From Scytonema tolypothrichoides VB-61278 (GTDB taxonomy: Bacteria > Cyanobacteriota > Cyanobacteriia > Cyanobacteriales > Nostocaceae): DNA of 64,000 nt. The notes beneath the pieces are model-generated. The model saw only the letters and a list, made by a program, of their open reading frames with translations. It did no database searches and had not been told where the DNA came from. A program made the position numbers and the translations under genes. Each line of letters begins with the position of its first letter. Position 1 is the stretch's first letter. Where the stretch lies: contig NZ_JXCA02000024.1 of assembly GCF_000828085.3 (NCBI RefSeq), positions 1 through 64,000 of the forward strand, given 5' to 3'. This document shows, piece by piece, positions 1 through 8,650 of the stretch.

Positions 1-212
1 CCTCCACAACGGTACTGGCTTAACCATCTTGATATCGTTGTCCGATGATGTCCCGACCGGGCTGCTAATTCCTCTATTGTCTTAGCTTGTCCACTTTTTA
101 GCCAAAAAAGTACTTGAATTCGTTCCTTACTTTTGCCTGTTTTCTGTCCCTTTAATAACTCTTTGAGTTTTGACAACGACTCTTCTATCTCTATTTTCAG
201 CACTCCCGACAT
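1..212 (-). CDS. IS630-type transposase, N-terminal part (cut by window edge)
   Basis: An open frame starts at an ATG (complement of 210-212) and runs off the left edge with no stop, giving about 70 residues. It begins MSGVLKIEIEESLSKL and contains a helix-turn-helix stretch (TIEELAARSGHHRTTISRW). This matches the N-terminal HTH of IS630/Tc1-like transposases and their associated winged-helix proteins. The catalytic DDE part would lie outside the window, so completeness cannot be judged. The element's outer end should lie in 213-340, where a short inverted repeat occurs. The family call rests on pattern recognition, and other HTH-type transposase families remain possible. Confidence 0.7.
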   Translation of the reverse strand, partial: MSGVLKIEIEESLSKLKELLKGQKTGKSKERIQVLFWLKSGQAKTIEELAARSGHHRTTISRWLSQYRCG

Positions 213-280
213 TTTCACTTTTCCTCATCGTCATCCCTCCATCTATTTATAGCATTCTTTTTTCTATTTGATCTAATATA

Positions 281-302
281 CTCTGGTCAAATTTTACCAG
301 AG
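281..302. repeat. Inverted repeat upstream of the transposase gene
   Basis: CTCTGGT (281-287) and ACCAGAG (296-302) form a perfect 7-bp stem with an 8-nt AT-rich loop, about 70 bp upstream of the transposase start. It may be part of the IS end or of its promoter region. The true terminal repeat cannot be identified because the other end of the element is outside the window. Confidence 0.45.
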
Positions 303-354
303 TGTGTTGGACTCAACTGAGAACCGCTATAGTAGTTTGTGGTTGAGGAGATTG

Positions 355-600
355 TTGAGTCCTGAGCTCTAGTGGCTAGGGCCACCGCTGCGCCGAACGG
401 GCACGGCGAAGCCGAACGGACACGCGGAGCGCAAAGCGCACGCTACGCGTATCTCCTGAGTCCTATGGCTAACGGCACGCCTTGAGGCTGAATGGAGACC
501 TTATGCCTACGGCACGTCTGTGCCTATCGCTAACGCTCCAGTTCATTTCGTATGCCCTCCGGGCACGCTTCGCAAACACAATTGACTTGTAGCCCGTAAG
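355..600. repeat. Dispersed GC-rich repeat cluster
   Basis: This GC-rich stretch in an otherwise AT-rich spacer holds several short palindromic modules, for example GCGCAAAGCGC near 429 and GCCCTCCGGGC near 553. Similar modules recur at about 3090, 3470-3530, 39300, 43380-43460, 52600-52730 and 55140-55200, so it belongs to a dispersed repeat family. No credible ORF is present. From 600 to 1277 the sequence is AT-rich and no gene, RNA or clear signal is seen. Confidence 0.6.
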
Positions 601-1277
601 ACAGAGATCCAGCGTCCTCGCTATCAGGGATAATTTATACCCCTATAATTAGAGTTCTGTACATGTATAAGTTTCAAATATAGATCACTTGAAAACAAAT
701 TAGGGATGGAAATTTCACTGTGTGCGGAGTCAAAACTTTTTATGCAAGAATGAACTTTATTAAATATATTTATGTGTTTATTATGTAAAAATATACATCT
801 AATTCCGGAGAATCGTTAAGACATCGTGAATATTGATATATAGTGTAAACTTCGTGTAAAGTCTAATGCTTGTTACTTATGACGAAGAGTCAAATATCGA
901 ATGTAAAAACTGGAGTATACCCAAATATGTGCGTAGAGGCTTTAAAAATGAAAAAGACTTTTGCTTCCTACAGTTGAATTGAGACTATCTACTGCTTAAA
1001 CTATGAGGTGGGAAATATAAAGTTATTCTTGATTTCTAATTGAAAGTAAACGACATAAGTGTTTGAACGCCTCTTGATATAGAGCTTAGCTTTATATAAA
1101 TGCTGCACAGCTAATATTTTTCCTTATCCAGTTCTACTTATATAATTTGAAGATTGAATAATTATGAGCTATAATAGTGATAGATAAGCTGAAAATAAAA
1201 ATTGTTTATTTCTCGGTAACAGAAGTTTTTTTATTAAAATATTATTTCATTTTTCAAGCGATGAAAGGAGAATTAAT

Positions 1278-1526
1278 ATGCGACTAAAAAGATGGGAATC
1301 TCCTCGCCGAGAAGGGAGAAATCACAAGGGTAGAGGCGGTTCAGCAAGGCAAAAACAACTTAATAAACAACAGCAAATGCTCCGGAAAAGACTTAAGGAA
1401 GGTAATAAACTCAAAAAGGACAATCAAGCAAATACTCTAAAACTAGACAACAAAAAAAAAGAAAGACAGGGGGAAGAAAATGTAATCTTCCCCCTAATTT
1501 TTTTCTTTCCTACCAGAGAAACATAG
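1278..1526 (+). CDS. Small Lys/Arg-rich protein of unknown function
   Basis: This is an 82-codon ORF preceded by a good ribosome-binding site (GAAAGGAG, about 8 nt before the ATG). About 30% of the residues are Lys or Arg, and the middle is Gln/Asn/Lys-rich (RQKQLNKQQQML), suggesting a soluble helical, perhaps nucleic-acid-binding peptide. No family is recognised. The last 18 or so codons overlap a strong terminator hairpin, and the encoded tail is abruptly hydrophobic (VIFPLIFFF). That tail may be a by-product of the terminator. It stands alone, with spacers of over 500 bp on both sides. Existence is supported mainly by the ribosome-binding site and the terminator. Confidence 0.5.
   Translation: MRLKRWESPRREGRNHKGRGGSARQKQLNKQQQMLRKRLKEGNKLKKDNQANTLKLDNKKKERQGEENVIFPLIFFFPTRET
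1469..1506 (+). terminator. Rho-independent terminator
   Basis: GGGGGAAG (1469-1476) pairs with CTTCCCCC (1487-1494) in a perfect 8-bp stem with a 10-nt loop, followed by TAATTTTTTTC. It lies inside the last codons of the small basic ORF, so transcription of that gene should end almost at its stop codon. Confidence 0.8.
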
Positions 1527-1943
1527 TTTGTCATTGCACGTTACATAGGGTATGAAAGTGGCATGAGAAGAGTGATTAACTTGATAAAGATATCCTTTGT
1601 GGATCTTGATGTCACAAAATTGTATTTAAAATCACACTTAGTTATCAATGATTAAGTATCAAAATTTGTATGTTTGATTGTCTGTAGCCTTGTTAAACAG
1701 ACTTCAATATTTTTGCTGATCAAATATTTATTTTGTTGAAATCACATAAGATTAAGTTAAAATGAATAGAATATAAAATTAATGTAAAGAAGCCGAAAAT
1801 ATGCTTATAAAAATAGGATTTTAGAGTAGAGTACTATACAGGCTAATGTAAATAAACTCATACCAGGGAAGTCGGCGATTTCTAGTAAAAGCTACTGCAT
1901 CTCCATGTGTTAACTTTCGACCGTGTACCAAAAGTTGAAACGA

Positions 1944-1967
1944 GTCAGTCAAGTGAGATAGACTGAC
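1944..1967 (+). promoter_or_regulatory. Hairpin in the leader of the wecG-like gene
   Basis: GTCAGTC (1944-1950) and GACTGAC (1961-1967) form a perfect 7-bp inverted repeat with a 10-nt loop, about 65 nt upstream of the start codon at 2032. It has no following T-run, so it is more likely a 5' leader structure or protein-binding site than a terminator. The rest of the 1527-2031 spacer is AT-rich with no gene. Confidence 0.35.
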
Positions 1968-2031
1968 ACACTTCAAAATTTGCAATGGTCATAAAGATGA
2001 TTTGTTCTCTGTTAGACACAAGGAGTGACTT

Positions 2032-2847
2032 ATGGTAGGAAGAGCTTTTCTACCGACTCAAAGAGTGTTAGATTTTCCGATTACTGCCTTAGGTTTTGAT
2101 GATCAGATACGAACAATGTTGCGATGGGCGATCGCACATGAGAGTAAAACTGTATGTGTTGCAAACGTACATATGCTGATGGAGGCATATTGGAATCCAG
2201 ACTTTGGTACTGTACTCAAGAATGCAGACCTCGTCACTCCTGACGGTATGCCTGTGGTGTGGATGATGAAACTCTTGGGGGTAAAATACCAAGACCGCGT
2301 AGCAGGAATGGATATTCTACAGGCATCGTGTGCGCTTGCTCAAAAATCGAATGTCAGTGTTTATTTTATGGGTTCTCAAACAGAAGTTCTTTCTCGGATG
2401 AGAGAAAGGTTAACTCAGGAATTTCCCAACCTGAAGATTGCAGCGATGGAACCTTTGCCTTTTCGTCCGCTGACACCAACCGAAGATAAAGCACTCATCG
2501 AAAAAATCAATTCCAGCGGTGCTGGTTTGGTGTTTGTCTGTTTAGGATGTCCCAAACAAGAAAATTGGATGGCTCAGCACAAGGATAGAATTCAAGCAGT
2601 CATGGTTGGATTGGGTGGTGCTTTTCCAGTTTATGCAGGTCTCCATAAAAGAGCACCACGCATGGTACGTGATTTCGGTTTGGAATGGCTTTATCGGTGG
2701 ATACAAGAACCCCGTCGCCTTTGGAAACGCTATACCAAGACTATTCCACCGTTTCTTTGGTTGGCTTTTAAGCAACTATTGACTTCAACTTCGTTGATCA
2801 GTACGCCGTTCCATATTCGTGAACGATACTTAGGATGGAGAGATTAG
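2032..2847 (+). CDS. WecG/TagA/CpsF-family glycosyltransferase (GT26)
   Basis: This 271-residue protein transfers a sugar (N-acetylmannosamine-type in characterised members) to a lipid-linked acceptor early in polysaccharide or teichoic-acid assembly. The family pattern is clear: ANVHMLMEAY near 44-53, TPDGMPVVW at 69-77 with the conserved Asp71, GCPKQE at 172-177, GGAF at 195-198, and a C-terminal basic tail with RAPRMVRDFGLEWLYR from 207. The C-terminal basic and hydrophobic segment fits peripheral membrane binding. AAGGAG sits about 7 nt before the ATG. It opens the + strand polysaccharide locus. The family is confident but the substrate is not known. Confidence 0.9.
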   Translation: MVGRAFLPTQRVLDFPITALGFDDQIRTMLRWAIAHESKTVCVANVHMLMEAYWNPDFGTVLKNADLVTPDGMPVVWMMKLLGVKYQDRVAGMDILQASCALAQKSNVSVYFMGSQTEVLSRMRERLTQEFPNLKIAAMEPLPFRPLTPTEDKALIEKINSSGAGLVFVCLGCPKQENWMAQHKDRIQAVMVGLGGAFPVYAGLHKRAPRMVRDFGLEWLYRWIQEPRRLWKRYTKTIPPFLWLAFKQLLTSTSLISTPFHIRERYLGWRD

Positions 2848-3354
2848 TAGATTGGTAACTGTGATGATATTAAAGTGGCTCACTCTTTCGATTAACAAAG
2901 TTCATTGCCAGCAGACATTGTGACTAGGCAAGAAGAACTTAGTTAGTATTTGATACCCACTCTTATCCATCGGAAACGATTTGCACACTAGCTTTCAGGA
3001 CACAATCTAAAGTAGTACCAGGAGATTTTCATCAGAAAGTCTCCTGAGTGTTCCGTATCTTCTGCCCAAACCCTCTTGAAACGGGGAAGGCGTGCCCTCC
3101 GGTCATAGGGCTGGTGGAGATACTGTGAAGGAGTGAGTGCCGATACTGCCAGGATGAAGTCAGAAACAATACCATTTTAAAAAATGTTTACGACAGATAC
3201 TCCACCCGTGCTCTTTGCGCACCCTCACGCCACTTGTGGCGACTAACGTGAGGGTTGGGGAGTGGCTTTGGCTTCATCTGTTGCATTCTTTTTTTTAACT
3301 GGTATGACCACCCTGGTCATTGTCACAGAGGTATACAAATGTAAAGAATCAAGC
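2848..3354. other. Spacer with palindromic repeats
   Basis: No credible gene is seen. The spacer carries a GC-rich dispersed-repeat fragment near 3090-3110 (CGTGCCCTCCGG). It also has a nested hairpin at 3222-3254, where CCCTCACG pairs with CGTGAGGG and encloses GCCACTTGTGGC. The apparent ORF starting at 3262 is an accident that runs into the rfbC remnant. Confidence 0.5.
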
Positions 3355-3623
3355 AATTTTTTGGTGCTTTCAAAATATGCTGAGACGCTTTACAAAACAA
3401 CAGACTATTACGCACCAGAGTACGAGCGTAGCATTTTGTGGAATGATCCTGATTTGGCGATCGCGTATGCGCAAAGCGCACGCCCAGAGGGCTAACGCGC
3501 AGCGTGCCCGCAGGACTCAGGGACCCCTCTGGAGCCATCGCCAGACCCCTCAAAGAAGAACCCATTCTCTGTGCCAAAGATAGAGCAGGTGAACGACTGA
3601 AAGAGGCGGAAGTGTTTGCATGA
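3355..3623 (+). pseudogene. Decayed rfbC remnant (dTDP-4-dehydrorhamnose 3,5-epimerase C-terminus)
   Basis: The translated segment [19 protein letters not shown] is nearly the same as residues 131-149 of the intact RfbC at 13641-14186. About the first 117 codons are missing. At the GCGATCGC site (3457-3464) a roughly 77-bp GC-rich repeat has been inserted, and ATCGC occurs on both sides (3460-3464 and 3537-3541). The insertion breaks the frame. After it the rfbC sequence resumes (AAAGAAGAACCC...) and ends in GCATGA, overlapping the next ATG as in the intact operon. It cannot make an epimerase. Confidence 0.88.
3465..3541. mobile_element. 77-bp palindromic repeat inserted in the rfbC remnant
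   Basis: Alignment by eye with the intact rfbC (around 14095-14125) shows extra DNA exactly after the HIP1 octamer. It contains GCGCAAAGCGC and CGCGCAGCGTGCCCGC modules that also occur at 355-600 and elsewhere in the window. The ATCGC flanks could be a short target duplication. This suggests a small non-autonomous repeat that has moved into coding DNA. Confidence 0.6.
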
Positions 3624-3877
3624 CTAGAATACTCTTAACAGGAAGCACAGGTCAAGTTGGTTGGGAACTGCAACGAACTTTGATCACTCTTGGAGAAGTG
3701 ATTGCTGTGGGACGTGAAATCTCCTTTTGTAGTCTGCGCATAGATTTATCTCAACCTGACACCATTCGTCACGTAATTCGTGAAATTCAGCCTGACTTAA
3801 TTGTAAATTCACCGGCATACACTGCATTAGTTTTGCCTAGTTGGCAAAGAAATTTAGAGTTAGTGCTTGGTTCGTAA
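3620..3877 (+). pseudogene. rfbD remnant with large internal deletion
   Basis: The frame encodes 85 residues. Residues 1-67 match the N-terminus of the intact RfbD at 14186-15079 (GSTGQVGWELQRTL, DLSQPD, VIREIQPDLIVN). The frame then jumps directly to the RfbD C-terminus (LVLPSWQRNLELV versus LVLPNWKRNLELV). About 210 codons, including the STD and YxxxK catalytic motifs, are missing, so it cannot be a reductase. The deletion keeps the reading frame and might still yield a short protein. With the preceding rfbC remnant it forms a decayed second copy of the rfbC-rfbD end of the rhamnose operon. Confidence 0.9.
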
Positions 3878-4129
3878 GGATTTCAAGAAATTTGATAATT
3901 AGCGCTATTGCTTGTTCTACATTGCTGTTCGAGAACTAGCAGAAATTTCATGCCAAATGAATTGTAAAGATTAGATGAAGAAGTAAAAAAGATACAAATA
4001 CTTCCTGATATTAAGGTCTGTGTAAAGAAGTAATAAGAGGAATGACAACAGTGTAATCTCTGAATTTTCAAATCTTTTAACTGCAAACAATCGCCCGTTA
4101 TCTAATTGATGCAACATACAGGTAAGTAG

Positions 4130-4969
4130 ATGAACACAAAAGAACTCACAATCGAGGCAGGTCGGGCTGAGAAACAGTACTGGAAAGACCTGTGGACATA
4201 CCGGGAACTGTTCTACTTTCTGGCATGGCGTGACATTTTAGTGCGCTATAAACAAACCGCGATCGGACTCGCTTGGGCACTAATCCGACCGTTTTTGACA
4301 ATGGTTGTGTTCACAGTTGTGTTTGGCAATATAGCTAAGCTTCCATCTGAGGGTGATGCACCTTACCCAATTATGGTATTTTCAGCGCTGTTGCCTTGGC
4401 AGTTCTTTTCCGGTGCGCTGACTGAGTGTAGCAACAGCTTAATTAACAACGCCAACCTGGTTTCTAAAGTCTACTTTCCTCGGTTGATTGTGCCGACGAG
4501 TGCAGTGATTGTCAGCTTCGTGGACTTTTTGGTTTCTGGCATGATTTTGCTAGCACTGATGGCATGGTACAACTTTGTGCCAGACTGGCGCATTCTAACT
4601 CTGCCAATATTTATTTTGATTGCGTTTGTAGCGTCAATTGGAGCAGGGTTGTGGTTAGCAGCATTGAACGTGAAGTATCGAGATTTTAGGTTCATTGTGC
4701 CGTTTATTGTCCAGTTTGGGCTTTATGTTTCACCTGTGGGGTTTAGCAGCAAGGTTATTGCTCAACGGTTTTCTGAACCATTGCTGCTGCTGTATTCGCT
4801 CAACCCAATGGTAGGGGTGATCGACGGTTTCCGCTGGGCGATTTTGGGCGGAGAGTCGCAGATATATTTACCAGGGTTTGCGCTGTCTGTTGGTTTTGTG
4901 GTGGTGCTGCTGTGGAGTGGAATCTGGTATTTCCGCAAAACGGAACGCAAGTTTGCTGACGTAATTTAG
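4130..4969 (+). CDS. wzm: ABC-2 type polysaccharide export permease (Wzm-like)
   Basis: This 279-residue protein has about six hydrophobic segments (around 35-55, 70-95, 115-140, 150-175, 185-205 and 250-268). Its N-terminal YRELFYFLAWRDILVRYKQT is the usual cytoplasmic helix of O-antigen/teichoic-acid export permeases. It forms the membrane channel through which a lipid-linked glycan leaves the cytoplasm, powered by the ATPase encoded directly downstream. Start: AGGTAAG upstream of the ATG. The gene pair defines an ABC-dependent export route in this locus. Confidence 0.92.
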   Translation: MNTKELTIEAGRAEKQYWKDLWTYRELFYFLAWRDILVRYKQTAIGLAWALIRPFLTMVVFTVVFGNIAKLPSEGDAPYPIMVFSALLPWQFFSGALTECSNSLINNANLVSKVYFPRLIVPTSAVIVSFVDFLVSGMILLALMAWYNFVPDWRILTLPIFILIAFVASIGAGLWLAALNVKYRDFRFIVPFIVQFGLYVSPVGFSSKVIAQRFSEPLLLLYSLNPMVGVIDGFRWAILGGESQIYLPGFALSVGFVVVLLWSGIWYFRKTERKFADVI

Positions 4970-4984
4970 CGAGGAGTGGATAAG

Positions 4985-6262
4985 GTGTCGCATACAGCCA
5001 TTAGAGTTGAAAATTTAGGTAAAAAGTACGTTCTGAGTCACCAGCAGACAGGGGGAAGTGGTAGCTATAATTCTTTGCGTGATAAGATTGCAGATGGGAC
5101 AAAGTCTTTAACTCAAAAATTACTGAAACCTTCTGCTCACAAGACATCTAACCCTACCCATGAAGAATTTTGGGCGCTGAAAGATGTTTCGTTTGAAATC
5201 AAGCAGGGCGACAGAGTAGGCTTTCTTGGTCGTAACGGTGCAGGAAAATCAACATTATTAAAGATTTTAAGTCGGATTGTGGAGCCGACTCAAGGGAAGA
5301 TTTCCATTAAAGGGCGGATAGCAAGTTTGCTAGAAGTCGGTACAGGTTTTCACGCAGAATTGACGGGTAGAGAGAATATCTTTCTTAATGGCGCAATTTT
5401 GGGTATGAGTAAGGCAGAGATTAAAAGGAAGTTTGATGAAATTGTTGATTTTGCGGAAGTCGAAAAGTTCTTAGATACGCCAGTGAAACGCTATTCCTCT
5501 GGGATGTATGTGCGGTTGGCGTTTGCAGTAGCTGCACACTTAGAGCCGGAGATTTTAATAATTGATGAAGTGTTGGCAGTAGGAGATACCAATTTTCAAA
5601 AAAAATGCTTAGGAAAAATGAAAGAAGTAGGTAAAGAAGGGCGAACAGTACTCTTTGTTAGCCACAATATGAGTACTGTTCAGTTATTGTGTGATCGCTG
5701 CATTTTTCTGCACAAAGGAGAACTGCAAGCTGATACCGATCCTAATACCGCAGTTCAAATTTATTTGGGTGATACTTCTGCTTCTGATTCTTTTACTCGT
5801 TCTCCACAAAAAAATAATAAACCTACATTAATTTCAGGTAAACTTATAAATTATCAGGAATCATTAAATTTAAATATTTCTATTGAGACTGAAATATTTA
5901 GTAGTAAAGAAGCTAATGTAGCTTTAGAGCTACGCTTAATAGATTCAGTAGGTAATGCAGTTGGATTTGGATCATTTGGAGCGCTAAATTATGATGAAAT
6001 GATTCAACTGAAACCAGGTTCAAACCGTGTTTCCTTTCTACTACCAATCAACCAACTTGCTCTTGGTAAATATTTCATAAGTTTAGATTTAACGAAACCA
6101 GGAGTTGAGTATTATGACAGACTAGAAAATTGCTTTGTTTTTGAAGTTGTTCGTCCTCCAGCAGAAGAGCGTAACGCAGTATTATCTCAAGAATTAGGTT
6201 TTGGTTGTTGGGAAATAGATTTAAAAAATATAACAAATCAAAAAGCTTTTTTGGAAACATAA
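4985..6262 (+). CDS. wzt: ABC polysaccharide export ATPase with carbohydrate-binding C-terminus (Wzt-like)
   Basis: About 425 residues. The ATPase half has Walker A (GRNGAGKST, near 82-90), a signature loop reading YSSGMYVRL instead of LSGGQ (typical of Wzt/TagH), Walker B (ILIIDE, near 190-195) and the H-loop His near 227. From about residue 285 a beta-rich domain follows (ALELRLIDSVGNAVGFG, LPINQLALGKYFISLDL), as in Wzt proteins that recognise the glycan end. GTG at 4985 is preferred over GTG at 4976 because GAGGAG (4971-4976) is then 8 nt upstream. It acts with the permease that ends 15 bp before it. Confidence 0.9.
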   Translation: MSHTAIRVENLGKKYVLSHQQTGGSGSYNSLRDKIADGTKSLTQKLLKPSAHKTSNPTHEEFWALKDVSFEIKQGDRVGFLGRNGAGKSTLLKILSRIVEPTQGKISIKGRIASLLEVGTGFHAELTGRENIFLNGAILGMSKAEIKRKFDEIVDFAEVEKFLDTPVKRYSSGMYVRLAFAVAAHLEPEILIIDEVLAVGDTNFQKKCLGKMKEVGKEGRTVLFVSHNMSTVQLLCDRCIFLHKGELQADTDPNTAVQIYLGDTSASDSFTRSPQKNNKPTLISGKLINYQESLNLNISIETEIFSSKEANVALELRLIDSVGNAVGFGSFGALNYDEMIQLKPGSNRVSFLLPINQLALGKYFISLDLTKPGVEYYDRLENCFVFEVVRPPAEERNAVLSQELGFGCWEIDLKNITNQKAFLET

Positions 6263-6499
6263 TACCTTATGCTGTTTCTATAGACAGAAGTCTCTTGTTT
6301 ATCTCAAATTTACTGGAGAGTTAGTTTAGTAAATAGGAAGAAAAACATTATTTTTGAGGTAGATAGAAAAGAAAACTATCCTTTTTTTAGGAGTAAAAAA
6401 ATTGTATCTTAGCATGGAGAATCTACAGTATTTTATCTTACTCTAGTTAAGACTTCTCAGCAATCATTATTTTAGTAAAGAAAAAGGAAATCTGAATTA

Positions 6500-7624
6500 A
6501 TGAAGATTCTCATTACTGGCGGGGCAGGGTTTATCGGAAAATGGATAGTTGAAAAATTGCCCTCCGAAACCGAAATCGTCATTGTTGATTCATTAGATGA
6601 ACAGGTTCATAAAACATCACGACAGTTCGCCCCTGAACTGCAAGCACGAGCAACCTGTATTAAAGCAGATGTCCGAGATATTGAAGCCTATCGGGAAGCA
6701 GCAGAAGGAACAGATGTTATTGTGAATCTGGTTGCACAAACTGGTACTGGTCAATCCATGTATGAAATCAGCAAATATGTTCAGCATAATGCTGATGGTA
6801 CTGCAAAGCTTTTAGAACTTATTTCAACACTCAAGCAAAAGCCTCGTCGCATCGTTCTTTCCTCAAGCCGTGCAGTCTATGGAGAGGGAGCCTTTGCTGA
6901 TGGCACAGAGATTTACTACACTAAGGGTCGTCGATTGCATGAACTTCAAAAAGGCATATGGGAAGTCTGCAACGAACAGGGTAAACCGCTTCAGGCTTTG
7001 CCAATGCGAGAAACGCAACTTGCCAATCCAACATCAGTGTACGGATTGACAAAACTTTGGCAAGAACAACTAGTTCAAAACTATTGCGATAATCAAAATA
7101 TCGATGCCGTAATTTTTAGGTTTCAGAACGTTTACGGACCCAAACAGGAATTAGGAAATCCTTACACAGGCATCATCGGTATTTTTACTAACTCAATTGT
7201 CCAGAAAAATTCTGTTGAGTTGTTTGAAGATGGGCTGATGACACGCGACTTCGTTTTTGTGGGTGATGTCGCAGAAGCAGTAGTTAAAAGCGCACTCTAC
7301 AAGCAACCAATTTCGTCAATTATCAATATTGGTAGCGGTCAAGCTACAACGCTCAAGGAACTGGTGGAAATAATTGCCCATATTACCAATAAAAAACCAG
7401 AAGTCAGAATCTCCGGTCGCTTTCGAGTTGGCGACATAAGGCACGCTGTTGCTGATATGAGTTGCTATGAAACCCTGTTGGGGGAATGGAAGCCAACACC
7501 ATTGGAACAAGGATTAAGAGAGTATCTGAGTTGGTATTTAGGACAAGTACCTCCCAGTGAAGCTGACTTACAGACTTCACTCAAAGAAATGGAACAAAAA
7601 GGCTTGTTGAAAGTTAGTAAATAG
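6500..7624 (+). CDS. NAD-dependent nucleotide-sugar epimerase/dehydratase (extended SDR)
   Basis: 374 residues. The N-terminal Rossmann motif GGAGFIG (7-13), the SSSRAVYGEG strand (121-130) and the catalytic pair in YGLTK (Tyr181, Lys185) are all present. It resembles UDP-glucose 4-epimerase and related enzymes, converting one activated sugar to another for the glycosyltransferases that follow. An insertion of about 45 residues (around 132-177) between the SSS strand and the Tyr motif is longer than usual and contains CNEQGKPLQALPMRE, a layout seen in CDP-paratose/GDP-sugar type enzymes. The substrate is not determined. A GT2 gene starts 16 bp downstream. Confidence 0.85.
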   Translation: MKILITGGAGFIGKWIVEKLPSETEIVIVDSLDEQVHKTSRQFAPELQARATCIKADVRDIEAYREAAEGTDVIVNLVAQTGTGQSMYEISKYVQHNADGTAKLLELISTLKQKPRRIVLSSSRAVYGEGAFADGTEIYYTKGRRLHELQKGIWEVCNEQGKPLQALPMRETQLANPTSVYGLTKLWQEQLVQNYCDNQNIDAVIFRFQNVYGPKQELGNPYTGIIGIFTNSIVQKNSVELFEDGLMTRDFVFVGDVAEAVVKSALYKQPISSIINIGSGQATTLKELVEIIAHITNKKPEVRISGRFRVGDIRHAVADMSCYETLLGEWKPTPLEQGLREYLSWYLGQVPPSEADLQTSLKEMEQKGLLKVSK

Positions 7625-7640
7625 AGCAGGTATTTAGATT

Positions 7641-8621
7641 ATGCCAAAAGTCAGCATTGTACTTCCCAATTACAACTACGCCAGATACCTAGACGAGCGT
7701 ATTCAAAGTTTACTCAACCAGACTTACAAAGACTTTGAGTTGATTATTTTGGACGATGCTTCAACTGATAACAGTTTGGAAGTTATCGAGAAATACACAG
7801 CAGATCCAAGAGTCAAGACAAAGTTTTACACCGAAAATAGTGGCTTGCCTTACAAGCGCTGGAATGATGGTGCAGATTTAGCACAGGGAGAGTACTTGCT
7901 AATTGCTGGTGCAGATGATACCTGTCATCCAACATTACTAGAAAAATTAGTGGAGAAACTAGACAACCATGCTTCTGTCGGTCTGGCTTTTGCACAGTCT
8001 TGGGAAATAAATAGCGAAGGTAAAAAATTAGGTTTATTGAAAGAATATATAGCTTACGTAAGTAAAGAGCGATGGGAAAGAGATTTTGTAGATACTGGAA
8101 AAAACGAATGTCAATACTTGCTATTTACAAATACGATTCCTAATGCTAGCGCCGTACTAATGCGACGTAAGGTTTTTGCTGAAGCTGGAAAATTTGATGT
8201 ACAACTGAGATTAGCAGCAGACTGGATGCTATGGGTTAAGATGCTAATGATTTCGGATATTGCTTTCGTAGCCGAGCCGTTAAATTATTTTCGTACACAT
8301 AATAACACAGTCAGAAGTAAGACAGAGAAAGACGGTATCTCTATAGAAGAAATATTTCAAGTCCAAAAATACATATTAAACAATCCAAATATAACTTTAT
8401 CGAAAGAAGCCATAAAGAAAGTATGCAATAGTATGAAAGATGTTTGGTTCAATGCAATTCTTGACTCTTCAATCAAAATTAGCTTAGGGCGGAATATCAG
8501 AATCTATAAAATTTTAGCCAGTCTTGACCCAACAGTAGGAGTCAAGTTAATTTTAAAGTTTTTATTTAGTTTGATGAAAGTCAACCAAATAAAGCAAAAA
8601 TTGAGAAAAGTTTATCAATAA
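7641..8621 (+). CDS. Family 2 glycosyltransferase
   Basis: 326 residues with the GT-A pattern: VSIVLPNYNYARYL at the N-terminus, nucleotide-binding DDAST (38-42), and the metal-binding acidic motif GADD (90-93) after GEYLLIA. Around 190-200 LRLAADWMLWVKM is the usual catalytic-base region. The C-terminal 80 residues are basic and helical, fitting peripheral membrane contact. It adds one sugar from a nucleotide donor during repeat-unit assembly; donor and linkage are unknown. It follows the SDR gene by 16 bp. Confidence 0.88.
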   Translation: MPKVSIVLPNYNYARYLDERIQSLLNQTYKDFELIILDDASTDNSLEVIEKYTADPRVKTKFYTENSGLPYKRWNDGADLAQGEYLLIAGADDTCHPTLLEKLVEKLDNHASVGLAFAQSWEINSEGKKLGLLKEYIAYVSKERWERDFVDTGKNECQYLLFTNTIPNASAVLMRRKVFAEAGKFDVQLRLAADWMLWVKMLMISDIAFVAEPLNYFRTHNNTVRSKTEKDGISIEEIFQVQKYILNNPNITLSKEAIKKVCNSMKDVWFNAILDSSIKISLGRNIRIYKILASLDPTVGVKLILKFLFSLMKVNQIKQKLRKVYQ

Positions 8622-8650
8622 CTATTAGAGTATTCAAGATTGGGTGAAAT

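Noticed and set aside
3262-3583. Two overlapping ORFs of 77-87 codons before the rfbD remnant
   Set aside because: They read partly through spacer and through the inserted repeat; only the [14 protein letters not shown] part is real protein sequence, and it belongs to the rfbC remnant.
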